Positions 17,126 to 25,243 of a DNA stretch of 45,337 nucleotides are shown here, in pieces. The notes below the pieces were generated by a model that saw nothing but the letters and a program-made list of their open reading frames with translations, was not told the origin of the DNA and ran no database searches. The DNA is from Rhodothermus sp. GTDB lineage: Bacteria > Bacteroidota > Rhodothermia > Rhodothermales > Rhodothermaceae. Position numbers and translations under genes: made by a program. Every line of letters begins with the position of its first letter. Positions within the stretch are counted from its first letter, which is position 1. The DNA lies in the NCBI GenBank assembly GCA_030950375.1, contig JAUZRN010000028.1, forward strand, positions 1-45,337. Reading direction: 5' to 3'.

Positions 17126-18259
17126 TCAGCGATTCGGATGAGGGGGGCCGCCCGTCAATCCCAGGCGCACGGTAGCTGCTCGCTCGCCAGCGGCTGCTGC
17201 CGCATCTGCTGCTGCCTGCGCTTCTGGCAGTAGACCCAGCCGGACAGCGCGACGTCGCCACTGCTGACGAGCCAGCTCCTGCATGTCGCGCGTGGAATCG
17301 ACTTCGTCCACGATCTCCAGTCCCAGCAACGTCTCGACCACATCTTCAAGTGTCACAATGCCCGCTGTCCCTCCGTATTCGTCGATCACCAGCGCGATAT
17401 GTTCCAGGCGGTTCAACATGCGCTCGAACAACTCGGGAAGCGGCAGGTTCTCCGGCACCACCAGAATTTCGCGTCGCAGGTGATGCAGGGGCAGATCCCC
17501 TTCATCCCGGGCAGCATGCAGCAGAATCTCGTCTTTCAGTACGTAACCGGTAATATGGTCGCGTGTTTTGCGGTAAATGGGAATGCGAGAAAAGCGTAGC
17601 TCCGGATAGCGACGCAGCACTTCTGCGATGGTCAGGTCTTCAGGCAGGGCAAAGACAACGGTGCGTGGAGTCATGATGTCTTTGGCCCGCAGCGCATGGA
17701 AGCGCAACAGGTTCTTAAGAATGCGTAATTCTTCTTGTTCGAACACGCCCTGCTGACGGCCCAGTTCGGCGAGGGCTGCCAGTTCTTCACGGCTGACGGA
17801 AGGTGCCTGGCGTTCACGCGTCAACAGACGGGTAATGGCTTCTGAGAGTAGCACAAAGGGGTATAGCAGCCAGATCAAAACAATCAGGAGGGGAGCAGTG
17901 GGAGGGGCCAGGATGCGCCAGTAGAGGGCTCCTACGGTTTTAGGGATAATCTCTGAAAAGACCAGGATCATCAGCGTCAATCCGCCGGAGATAAGGCCCA
18001 GATACGTGTCTCCGAAGACCTTAACTGCCTGGGCTCCTACGCCTGCTACGCCCGCGGTGTGCGCAATGGTGTTCAGGCTCAAAATAGCCGCCAGCGGTCG
18101 GTCGATGTCACGTTTCAGCCGTTGAAGGAGCCGTCCCGTTGCGGTATGCTGGCGGGCTGCGACATATGAGGGCGTCACGCTGAGCAGCACAGCTTCCATG
18201 ATAGAACACAGAAACGAAACGCCCAGCGCCAGGGCAAGATAAGAGATTAGCAGTCCCAT
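17126..18259 (-). CDS. CNNM/CorC (HlyC)-type DUF21 and CBS-domain membrane protein
   Basis: Predicted magnesium or cobalt transport-related membrane protein. Residues 1-170 form a DUF21/CNNM domain with four hydrophobic segments, including MEAVLLSVTP and FSEIIPKTVGALYW. A CBS pair follows (~195-315): DIMTPRTVVFALPED at the start, then RFSRIPIYRK and DEYGGTAGIVTLEDVVE. The usual C-terminal CorC/HlyC domain is missing; instead there is a short Ala- and Arg-rich tail, so the protein (377 residues) is shorter than typical relatives. The open frame runs to GTG 18301, but ATG 18259 begins right at the first membrane segment. mpl follows after three bases, so they are likely co-transcribed. Confidence 0.87.
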   Translation of the reverse strand: MGLLISYLALALGVSFLCSIMEAVLLSVTPSYVAARQHTATGRLLQRLKRDIDRPLAAILSLNTIAHTAGVAGVGAQAVKVFGDTYLGLISGGLTLMILVFSEIIPKTVGALYWRILAPPTAPLLIVLIWLLYPFVLLSEAITRLLTRERQAPSVSREELAALAELGRQQGVFEQEELRILKNLLRFHALRAKDIMTPRTVVFALPEDLTIAEVLRRYPELRFSRIPIYRKTRDHITGYVLKDEILLHAARDEGDLPLHHLRREILVVPENLPLPELFERMLNRLEHIALVIDEYGGTAGIVTLEDVVETLLGLEIVDEVDSTRDMQELARQQWRRRAVRLGLLPEAQAAADAAAAAGERAATVRLGLTGGPPHPNR

Positions 18260-18344
18260 GGAAATATGGCCATATTGAACGCCTGTTGGTTGCCAGAGCA
18301 CTACTACGGAAAAAGTGAATGCTCGGGTTGTTTTTTGGGTTTCA

Positions 18345-18393
18345 ATAAAAAGGGACGGCGGCCTGGAAACGATGCATCCCAGGCCGCCGCCCT
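18345..18393 (-). terminator. Intrinsic terminator after the T9SS cargo gene
   Basis: On the minus strand a GC-rich stem (GGGCGGCGGCCTGG pairing with CCAGGCCGCCGTCCC, around a 12-base loop) is followed at once by TTTTTATT. It lies 20 bases after the stop of the large surface protein gene and 86 bases before the start of the CNNM-like gene, so it separates the two minus-strand units. This is one of only two clear intrinsic terminators in the window. Confidence 0.88.
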
Positions 18394-18412
18394 GCTCAAA
18401 CTACGGGCTCTG

Positions 18413-21106
18413 CTAATGGGCAACAACAAGCGAACGGGTATCAATGTGCTGGCTGCCTTCTAACCTCAGAAAGTACAGGCCTGAGGGAAGATCGGCTACG
18501 ATCCAGCGAATGTGGTGCGTGCCAGCAGCAACCAGCCCATCCAACAGACGGGCCACTTCCTGGCCCAGCAGGTTATAGACGCTGAGACGCAGACGCTCAG
18601 GCTTGGGGACCTGCACGATCACAGAAACCTGTCGGGAGGCTGGGTTGGGATAGATGCTCTCCAGCTGTAGCCGGGCAATTTCAGGAAGCGGCTCATTACT
18701 GACTGCTACGGGCAGCACCTCACCGGTCTGCATATCGATCAGGACAATGAGTGAATCCTGCTGTTGGGTGGTCAAGCCGGCCTTGGGTGCTCCCTGGCCC
18801 GCAGGTACCTGAAAGCGTACCTCCCAGATATAGCGACCTTCTAAGTGTGGGTAGCGGTCTGGCATGGCCCGGCCTTCCATGAAAATCATCGCCTCCGGAT
18901 GGTCGGCCATGAACTGACTCCCGCCGTTGGCCATGGCTACGCTCATGGCCTGATCAGAGTCGACAAAGGGTTCAGGCAGGGTGGGCCATGCAGCTAAGGG
19001 AATCTCTGGGGGTTGAAGGCGTGTCACGCTGACTTCAACAGGCGTGGCCGTCACCTCCAGCTGAGCACTGTCCGCTGGCGCATAGTAGTCGTAGGTCCAG
19101 TCCGACGCAATGCCAAAGGGATCTACTGAGTGACTCCAGATGCGCTTCAGTTCCGCATTTGAAGCGTAGGCCCGAGCAGAATCTTCAACGGTCTGTAAAC
19201 GTGCCCGTGCAGTATGCGGCAGTTCTACTGTGCTACCGACGAATTCCCCGGTAACCATGTGGGTAAAGTAACGGGCGGTCACCTGGGCGATCTGAGGGGC
19301 TGCCTGCTTGCCTGCCTGTGACCCGAGGCTTTGCAACGTCAGCCCATACAGGGGCGTCTGAAGATCCACGTTAAGTGGATAACGGCTGGCCAGTAAGCCT
19401 CCTTCCAACAGCGAGAAGAAGGGACCTGGTTGGGTCTCCAGCAACGATGCTGCGTTGTATGCCAGCATCGTATCTGCGGCCTGATCAGAGTCAAAGATGT
19501 CGGGATAAGGCAGCTTTGGATCGTTGGGCCAAGTTACATACGTAAGGGTATCTACCCGCGTGATCAGGGTGTCTTCTACCACAACCAAGAGCGGTTGCCC
19601 TCCGGCGACCAGCCCAACTTGCCAACGGCTGGCTTTACCATTGTAAGGATTAAAGTCAGCCGCAGAAAACTCGACGATGCCGTCGGCCTGCTGAACACGC
19701 TTGGCCAGCCCAGCAGTAGCCCAGGACCAGGCCCGACCCAATGCTGCCCGCGCCGTGACAGGCTGCGTGGTCAACAGTTCATTGCCGGTAGTCAGCCCGT
19801 ACACGCCGCTGTAGTCGGCCGTTCCAATCAGTGGTGCTGGTAGAGGACGCACCTCCTGCACGAACCAGAGCTGTTCGGTAGGCGGCAAGGGATAGAGGGC
19901 CGGGTCGATAAAATTGTTATAGGTTACATAAGGGAAGAGCTGGCCTGCCATCATCTGGCGATAACGGGGAGCACCTGTGCTGGGAAAAGTGGTAAGGAAA
20001 CTATTCAGGATGAAGTCCGAATCTTTCATGTTTTGCAAGTCAATGGGAGCCATCTGGTCGAAAGGCTCCGGTCTGGAAAGGGGTTGCGGGGCGCCGATAG
20101 GCATACCACCTGAGATATTAAGCGCATAGGCCGTCTGTTGGGAGGAGGAATAAGCGACAACATACCAGAAGAGCGATTGCCCGGTGCTGTCGGGCGCGCC
20201 CATCAGAAAGACAACCTGCGCATCCGCCGCTACCTGACTAAAGGCCAGCTGGGCTGCGGCTGCAGCAGGTTGGGCGGTGGTCGGTGCGAGAATAACGACG
20301 GGTATTACGAGGCCGCTTATATCGCCCGCCACCTGGAGTGAGTCCGATTCGCCGTCCCCATTCGCATCAAGGGTGCCGAACCCCATCATCTGGTCGATCG
20401 TGCCAAAGCGAAAGGCCCACAGGAAGTAAAGACCTGGCCGGACATAGTCGATCGAGAAGTTACCGGCCGGGTCGGTTACAGCAAGCCGCAGCGGGTCGCC
20501 TTCTGCATTCGGGGTGGCAAAGAGGGCCACATACCATCCACCCAGATGCCCGGATTGCACGGTAGGCAGAGACGACGGACGCTTTTCGGCGAAAGCGTAC
20601 GGAAGCGGCGAGGGTTCAGAAGGACGGATCAGAGAAGGCAGTGGAGTGTTGTGCGTACGAGAGTGCATGAAGGCGGGAGGAGGTGGGAGGTGTTTAGCAG
20701 CTCCGGCTTCAACAAGCTGGCCACTGATCGTATGGGGACCGGCTTCCGCGGCCGTCGTATAGAAGAACGTGAACGGGGCTGCCAATCGGCTACCATCGGC
20801 CGCTTTGACGTAGTGTACAATCCAGGTATAGTCCTGGTCTGTATTGTGCGTTACAATGAACGTAATTGTCTGACCATCGTCACTGAGTTGAACCGTTTCG
20901 GGACCTAACTGACTTTGCAACGTAGAGTCCAGAGGAAAAATCAGTAAGCTATCAAGTACAATCGCTTTGTTAAATGTAATGGATACGGGAGTTGCTGGAT
21001 CGACTCCGACGCTCCCATGGGAGGGGTTGGTAGCCACGACGACGAGATCCTGAGCAGAAGCAGTGGTAACCAACCACGCTGCCAACAGATAACATAGCCG
21101 CTTCAT
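18413..21106 (-). CDS. Large secreted protein with Ig-like domain and T9SS sorting domain
   Basis: Secreted protein of 897 residues. Start ATG 21106 is preferred over the ten-codon-longer frame because it is preceded by GAGGA and begins a clean signal peptide (MKRLCYLLAAWLVTTASAQ). Residues ~20-115 resemble a bacterial Ig-like domain of the SbsA/Big_5 kind (TNPSHGSVGVDPATPVSITF). A carboxypeptidase-regulatory-like fold may follow (GNFSIDYVRPGLYFLWAF). The long middle has no family I recognise. The last ~85 residues are a type A type IX secretion sorting domain (SIYPNPASRQVSV, LLGQEVARLLDG, LPSGLYFLRLEG). It should be exported by T9SS and anchored or released at the cell surface. A strong terminator follows. 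Confidence 0.88.
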   Translation of the reverse strand: MKRLCYLLAAWLVTTASAQDLVVVATNPSHGSVGVDPATPVSITFNKAIVLDSLLIFPLDSTLQSQLGPETVQLSDDGQTITFIVTHNTDQDYTWIVHYVKAADGSRLAAPFTFFYTTAAEAGPHTISGQLVEAGAAKHLPPPPAFMHSRTHNTPLPSLIRPSEPSPLPYAFAEKRPSSLPTVQSGHLGGWYVALFATPNAEGDPLRLAVTDPAGNFSIDYVRPGLYFLWAFRFGTIDQMMGFGTLDANGDGESDSLQVAGDISGLVIPVVILAPTTAQPAAAAAQLAFSQVAADAQVVFLMGAPDSTGQSLFWYVVAYSSSQQTAYALNISGGMPIGAPQPLSRPEPFDQMAPIDLQNMKDSDFILNSFLTTFPSTGAPRYRQMMAGQLFPYVTYNNFIDPALYPLPPTEQLWFVQEVRPLPAPLIGTADYSGVYGLTTGNELLTTQPVTARAALGRAWSWATAGLAKRVQQADGIVEFSAADFNPYNGKASRWQVGLVAGGQPLLVVVEDTLITRVDTLTYVTWPNDPKLPYPDIFDSDQAADTMLAYNAASLLETQPGPFFSLLEGGLLASRYPLNVDLQTPLYGLTLQSLGSQAGKQAAPQIAQVTARYFTHMVTGEFVGSTVELPHTARARLQTVEDSARAYASNAELKRIWSHSVDPFGIASDWTYDYYAPADSAQLEVTATPVEVSVTRLQPPEIPLAAWPTLPEPFVDSDQAMSVAMANGGSQFMADHPEAMIFMEGRAMPDRYPHLEGRYIWEVRFQVPAGQGAPKAGLTTQQQDSLIVLIDMQTGEVLPVAVSNEPLPEIARLQLESIYPNPASRQVSVIVQVPKPERLRLSVYNLLGQEVARLLDGLVAAGTHHIRWIVADLPSGLYFLRLEGSQHIDTRSLVVAH

Positions 21107-21168
21107 GGCACATTCCTCATTACGAATGTTATACAATATGCTGTTTAAATAATAACTTTCTTTTGTTA

Positions 21169-21810
21169 ATGCAATTGCAAAAACTTTGCAACTTAGCTTT
21201 GTTTAAACAAGTAAAGGCTACCTGGAAAACAGCTTTAGAGGCGTATCGGCAGGGCTACTTCCCAATGGCCGAGCCGGAGAGCGGTCGCATTTACTGGTAT
21301 GCGCCGGATCCGCGGGCGATTCTACCTCTGGATCGCTTTCATGTGCCGCGTAATCTGGCCCGTCTGGTGCGGCGTGGCGTTTTCGAGGTAACGTTTGATC
21401 GGGCCTTTGCGGCTGTGGTGGCGGCCTGTGCCAACCGTCCCCAGACGTGGATTTCTCGGGAACTACAAGCAATGTATCAAGGGCTGTACCAGCAGGGGTA
21501 TGCGCACAGCGTCGAGTGCTGGCAGGATGGGCAGCTTGTGGGCGGACTCTTCGGGGTGACGATTGGCGGGGCTTTTTTTGGCGAGTCGATGTTCCACCGG
21601 GTGTCTGAGGCTTCCAAAGTGGCACTGGTGCACCTGGTAGCGCACCTGCGACGTCAGGGATTTCAGCTGCTGGATATCCAGTTTCTGACGCCGCACTTCC
21701 GTCAGTTTGGGGCCGAAGAGATACCGCGAGCAGTTTTCGAGCGGTTGCTGGCCTGCGCTGTCGCTTTACCGGTGTGTTGGGATCCAAATGTTCGTAATTT
21801 GTTGTCATGA
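21169..21810 (+). CDS. aat: Leucyl/phenylalanyl-tRNA-protein transferase
   Basis: Adds Leu or Phe from charged tRNA to the N-terminus of proteins with basic N-termini, marking them for ClpAP-type degradation. Core motifs are intact: AYRQGYFPMAEPESG, WYAPDPRAILPLDRFHVPR, VECWQDGQLVGGLFGV, FFGESMFHRVSEASKVAL and LLDIQFLTPHF. ATG 21169 gives 213 residues; the first ~22 are not part of the family core, so a later start is possible. A perfect 12-bp palindrome TTGTTTAAACAA lies at 21199-21210 inside this early region. The gene is divergent from the T9SS cargo gene across an AT-rich 62-base gap, and its stop overlaps the next gene by ATGA. Confidence 0.92.
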   Translation: MQLQKLCNLALFKQVKATWKTALEAYRQGYFPMAEPESGRIYWYAPDPRAILPLDRFHVPRNLARLVRRGVFEVTFDRAFAAVVAACANRPQTWISRELQAMYQGLYQQGYAHSVECWQDGQLVGGLFGVTIGGAFFGESMFHRVSEASKVALVHLVAHLRRQGFQLLDIQFLTPHFRQFGAEEIPRAVFERLLACAVALPVCWDPNVRNLLS

Positions 21811-22637
21811 GCTGGATGTTGCTGTGGATTGGAATGCTGCTGGTGGCCGAGCCGGACTCGGCTCTGCAGGCGCGTTTTACCAAGCTGATGCGCTATGCGC
21901 GCCAGGCGCAGTTAGCGACGCGTTCGTTCGGTGAGATTATGCAGGCGCTGGGGCTTCAGTTGCGAGGTGCACCGTACGCAGCCGGCTTGCTTGATGCTGA
22001 GCCGGTCGAGACGCTACGGACGCCGCTGGACCGGTTCGACTGTGTGCTGTTTGTGGAGAGCGTGCTGGCGCTGGCCCAGGGTGTGGTGCAGGGCGATACC
22101 ACGCTGGCAGGATTCCGGCGACGGGTAGAGCAATTACGCTATCGGAACGGTAGGATGCGGGGATATTGCAGTCGGTTGCATTACTTCACGGACTGGATCG
22201 ACGACAACGCGCGTCGAGGACTGGTGCGTGAGGTCACGCAGGTGTTGGGTGGACGCCGCATGCACCGTCAGATTCGCTTTATGACGACGCATCGAAGCCG
22301 CTATCCGCGTCTGGCGGCCGATAGCACCTGGCAATGCCTACGGCGTGTCGAAGAAGCGTTGAGCCGGCGGGAACGTTTCATTTTGCTCCCTTCTCAAATA
22401 CCGCGTATTACTGAACAGTTACAGCCTGGCGATATCGTCGCGTTCGTCGCGCGTGATCCCACGCTGGATGTGGTTCATGTCGGGCTGGTCTATGTGGATG
22501 CGCAGGGTCGGCGAGGGCTGCTGCATGCTTCGCCACAGGGTGGAGTTATGGTTTCGCCGGATCTTCAAACATATGTCCAGAACAACCCTGACCAGGTGGG
22601 CATTGTCGTGGCGCGTCCCGTTGATCCGCGCCGGTAA
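21807..22637 (+). CDS. DUF1460 protein, predicted cell-wall amidase-like
   Basis: 276-residue secreted protein with a short hydrophobic N-terminus (MSWMLLWIGMLLVAEP). The DUF1460 family has an NlpC/P60-like papain fold and includes N-acetylmuramoyl-L-alanine amidases. Visible landmarks are RGAPYAAGLL, the likely catalytic Cys in RFDCVLFVESVLALAQ, the Tyr/Trp-rich RLHYFTDWIDDNARRG, and the predicted catalytic His in VVHVGLVYV followed by LLHASPQGGVMVS. Translation is coupled to aat by a four-base overlap. It is probably periplasmic and part of murein turnover, in line with mpl and Amidase_3 elsewhere in the window. The exact bond cut is inferred from the family. Confidence 0.85.
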   Translation: MSWMLLWIGMLLVAEPDSALQARFTKLMRYARQAQLATRSFGEIMQALGLQLRGAPYAAGLLDAEPVETLRTPLDRFDCVLFVESVLALAQGVVQGDTTLAGFRRRVEQLRYRNGRMRGYCSRLHYFTDWIDDNARRGLVREVTQVLGGRRMHRQIRFMTTHRSRYPRLAADSTWQCLRRVEEALSRRERFILLPSQIPRITEQLQPGDIVAFVARDPTLDVVHVGLVYVDAQGRRGLLHASPQGGVMVSPDLQTYVQNNPDQVGIVVARPVDPRR

Positions 22638-22673
22638 AGCGCCTATAGGATTGCACGATTGACCAGAGGCCCT

Positions 22674-23657
22674 ATGGAAGAAATTCGACGTATCGGGGTC
22701 TTCACCAGTGGTGGAGACGCTCCCGGCATGAATGCCTGTATCCGAGCTGTTGTACGTACGGCCATAGCCCATGATCTGGAGGTGATGGGGATTCGGCGTG
22801 GCTATGCCGGCATGATTGAGGGAGACTTCGTAGAGATGGATGGCCGTTCGGTGTCGAATATTCTGCAACTGGGCGGGACAATCCTCAAAAGTGCGCGTTC
22901 CCGGCAGTTTATGACGCCCGAGGGGCGGGCCCGGGCGGCTGAGCAGCTTCGCCAGGCCGGAATCGATGCGCTGGTAGCAATTGGTGGAGACGGGACGTTC
23001 CGGGGGGCGGCTGTCTTTTATGAGGAGCACCGTATTCCGATTGTGGGATGCCCGGGCACCATTGATAACGACCTGTTCGGCACCGACGAGACGATCGGGT
23101 TTGATACGGCCATGAACACGGCCATTCAGAACATTGATCGTATTCGCGATACGGCCGATGCACACGATCGGTTGTTTCTGGTTGAGGTGATGGGACGGGA
23201 TGCCGGCTTTATCGCCCTGAACTGTGGGATTGGTAGTGGGGCGGAGATGGTGCTGATTCCAGAGACGTTTACTGATATTGAGGAGATCAAAGAGCGCATT
23301 CTCTCCCTGATGTCGGCCCAGTCCCGCTCGTCGATTGTGGTGGTGGCTGAGGGAGATGAACACGGAGGCGCCTCGCAGATTGCGCAAGATCTTCGGCAAG
23401 ATCCAGCGTTTGCCCGGATTGATCTACGGGTGTGCATTCTGGGACATACGCAGCGGGGTGGATCGCCCACAGCCCGAGATCGCGTGTTGGCCAGTCGGCT
23501 GGGGGCTGCGGCCGTGGAAGCATTGCTACAGGGGCACACAAACGTGATGGTCGGGGTGGTCAACGGTGAGATTAAGCTGACCCCGCTCAAGCACGTCTAT
23601 AGCCGCAAGAAGACCATCGACTATGAGCTGCTCAAACTGACCCAGTTGCTGGGCTGA
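22674..23657 (+). CDS. pfkA: ATP-dependent 6-phosphofructokinase
   Basis: Commits fructose 6-phosphate to glycolysis. Signature motifs are in order: FTSGGDAPGMNACIRA at the ATP site, GGDGTFRGA, the catalytic Asp in PGTIDNDLFGTDETIGFDTA, EVMGRDAGFIAL and LGHTQRGGSPTARDR. With ATG 22674 the protein has 327 residues; a TTG five codons upstream is also in frame. The GGDGT motif, rather than GGDDS, favours ATP over pyrophosphate as phosphate donor. The stop shares one base with the start of menG, so these genes are coupled. Confidence 0.95.
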   Translation: MEEIRRIGVFTSGGDAPGMNACIRAVVRTAIAHDLEVMGIRRGYAGMIEGDFVEMDGRSVSNILQLGGTILKSARSRQFMTPEGRARAAEQLRQAGIDALVAIGGDGTFRGAAVFYEEHRIPIVGCPGTIDNDLFGTDETIGFDTAMNTAIQNIDRIRDTADAHDRLFLVEVMGRDAGFIALNCGIGSGAEMVLIPETFTDIEEIKERILSLMSAQSRSSIVVVAEGDEHGGASQIAQDLRQDPAFARIDLRVCILGHTQRGGSPTARDRVLASRLGAAAVEALLQGHTNVMVGVVNGEIKLTPLKHVYSRKKTIDYELLKLTQLLG

Positions 23658-24394
23658 TGCCACGACGTCGCAAGCACTATCCACCTGTTGGAGAGACTAA
23701 AGGCAAAAAGCAGCAGGTGGCGGCCATGTTCGACGCCATCGCGCCGCGTTACGATCTACTGAATCGTATTCTAAGCGCTGGAATTGATCGGCGCTGGCGT
23801 CGGCAGGCGGTCGACCTGATTGCGCTGGAGGAGCCGCGGCGGGTGTTGGACGTGGCGACTGGCACGGCTGATCTGGCTATTGAAGTGGCCCGTCGTCTGC
23901 CCGTCGAGCGGGTGGTGGGTGTGGATATTGCCGAATCGATGTTGCGGATTGGACAGGAAAAGGTGGCGCGCCTTGGCCTGAACGATCGTGTGGTGTTGCG
24001 CAAAGGTGATGCCGAAAAGCTGCCGTTCTCCGATGCGCAGTTTGATGCCGTGCTGGTCGCTTTTGGCGTGCGCAACTTTGAAGATCTGGACCGGGGGCTG
24101 CAGGAAAGCTATCGGGTGCTCAAGCCCGGTGGGGTGCTCGTGGTGCTGGAGTTCAGTCATCCCCGCATCCCGATCATTCGTACTCTTTACCGGTGGTATG
24201 CGCACCACATACTGCCGCGTATCGGAGCCTGGTTGTCCCGGGACGAAGGCGCTTATCGCTACCTGCCGAAATCGGTAGAGGCATTTCCAGATGGGCCCGA
24301 TTTTTTACAACGCATGGCCCGAGTAGGCTTTCGCGATTTGTACTGGAAGCCGCTGACCTTTGGCATTGCTTCGCTTTATCGGGGCAGGCGGTAG
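23657..24394 (+). CDS. menG: Demethylmenaquinone methyltransferase
   Basis: SAM-dependent C-methyltransferase that finishes menaquinone synthesis (UbiE/MenG family), 245 residues. Motif I is VLDVATGTADLAIEVA near 64-79. Family signatures are MFDAIAPRYDLLNRILSAG at the N-terminus, AFGVRNFEDLDRGL in the middle and SVEAFPDGPDF near the end. No ubiquinone genes are seen, and the Bacteroidota/Rhodothermota setting suggests menaquinone, so menG is preferred over ubiE. The ATG overlaps the pfkA stop (TGATG). The gene is convergent with the RsbW-like gene, with only two bases between them. Confidence 0.93.
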   Translation: MPRRRKHYPPVGETKGKKQQVAAMFDAIAPRYDLLNRILSAGIDRRWRRQAVDLIALEEPRRVLDVATGTADLAIEVARRLPVERVVGVDIAESMLRIGQEKVARLGLNDRVVLRKGDAEKLPFSDAQFDAVLVAFGVRNFEDLDRGLQESYRVLKPGGVLVVLEFSHPRIPIIRTLYRWYAHHILPRIGAWLSRDEGAYRYLPKSVEAFPDGPDFLQRMARVGFRDLYWKPLTFGIASLYRGRR

Positions 24395-24396
24395 GC

Positions 24397-24900
24397 TCAA
24401 GCGCTGGCCGAAGGGGGCAGTGCTGTATCCGAACGGGGCAGGTATTTGATCAGCTGCACTTCATTGTACTGGTCCCGACTCTGGTAGGTTACTTCGTCCA
24501 TAAGCTGGCGGATCAGGCGTACGCCCAGGCCGCCGCCCTGCCGTCGGCGAATGAGGGCAGGCAGGTCAGGTGCGCGATAATGGACGGGATCGAATGCTTC
24601 GCCCTGATCCCGAATGCGCACAATGAATCGATCTGGCTCAACGAGCACGGCGATGTCGATAGGCTGATCGGGACGTCCTTTATAGGCATGCTTGATCACA
24701 TTGGTACAGGCTTCATCTACGGCCAGTTTGAGCTGCTCAATCACTTCGCTGGAAAGACCGGCTGCGCGCGCGTGCCGTTCCACAAAGCGCCGGACCGTCT
24801 TCAGGTGGCGCGTTGTGCTGGGAATACGCAGGGTGTAAAGCGCGTGGCCCACGGCTTTCTCTGGTCGCTTACGTAGCGGGAAGCGTCGGACGTTCTCCAC
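24397..24900 (-). CDS. RsbW/SpoIIAB-like serine kinase (anti-sigma-type switch protein)
   Basis: GHKL-fold protein kinase of the RsbW group. The core begins TLRIPSTTRHLKTVRRFVE. It has the N box LKLAVDEACTNVIKHAY, the G1 box IRDQGEAFDP and the G2 box GGGLGVRLIRQLMDEV. It lacks a HisKA dimerisation domain, so it is not a two-component kinase. GTG 24900 is chosen because GGAG lies upstream at suitable spacing; it overlaps the STAS gene end by 32 bases. GTG 24852 would avoid overlap and also gives a normal N-terminus. Together with the next two genes it forms a full partner-switching module. No sigma factor gene is adjacent, so the target is unknown. Confidence 0.87.
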   Translation of the reverse strand: MENVRRFPLRKRPEKAVGHALYTLRIPSTTRHLKTVRRFVERHARAAGLSSEVIEQLKLAVDEACTNVIKHAYKGRPDQPIDIAVLVEPDRFIVRIRDQGEAFDPVHYRAPDLPALIRRRQGGGLGVRLIRQLMDEVTYQSRDQYNEVQLIKYLPRSDTALPPSASA

Positions 24901-25243
24901 GGGCAAAACGCTCCAGCGCTTCGGCTTCAGAAGGCAGGATGTCAAACAGTAACGGAAAGCCCAGCAGATCAAACACGTTGTACACACTGGGTTTGAGCTC
25001 GGCGATCTTCAGATCGCCACCTTTTTCGCGAATCTCTTCGATGTAGGCCATGAATACACCCAGGCCCGCACTGGAGATGTAATCCAGGTCGCGGCCATTG
25101 ATCAGGATCTGATAGTTTCCATTGCGGAGGCATTGCTGGAGGGCAGCCTCCAGTTCGGGAGCCGTATGCGCGTCCAGCTCGCCGTGCAGATCCAGAATAT
25201 GTACGCCGTCGCGTTGCCGAAATCCTACCGAAAAGTTGCTCAT
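24869..25243 (-). CDS. STAS-domain anti-sigma factor antagonist (RsbV/SpoIIAA-like)
   Basis: Single STAS domain of 124 residues, the usual size. Core strands and helices are easy to follow (VHILDLHGELDAHTAPELEA). The phosphorylatable Ser lies in GRDLDYISSAGLGVF near residue 60. When dephosphorylated it should bind the RsbW-like kinase and free its target. ATG 25243 is preceded by AGGAAA and overlaps the phosphatase stop as ATGA, showing tight coupling to the upstream gene. The longer open frame to 25360 lies inside the phosphatase gene in another frame and is rejected. Confidence 0.92.
   Translation of the reverse strand: MSNFSVGFRQRDGVHILDLHGELDAHTAPELEAALQQCLRNGNYQILINGRDLDYISSAGLGVFMAYIEEIREKGGDLKIAELKPSVYNVFDLLGFPLLFDILPSEAEALERFARGERPTLPAT

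Noticed and set aside
22419-23399. Long minus-strand open frame opposite DUF1460 and pfkA
   Set aside because: Antisense to clear genes with intact motifs; composition is atypical and no domain is recognisable.
24397-24900. RsbW-like protein as the missing kinase of the orphan response regulators
   Set aside because: It has no HisKA domain or phospho-accepting His, and it is coupled to STAS and SpoIIE genes, so it is a serine kinase of a partner switch.
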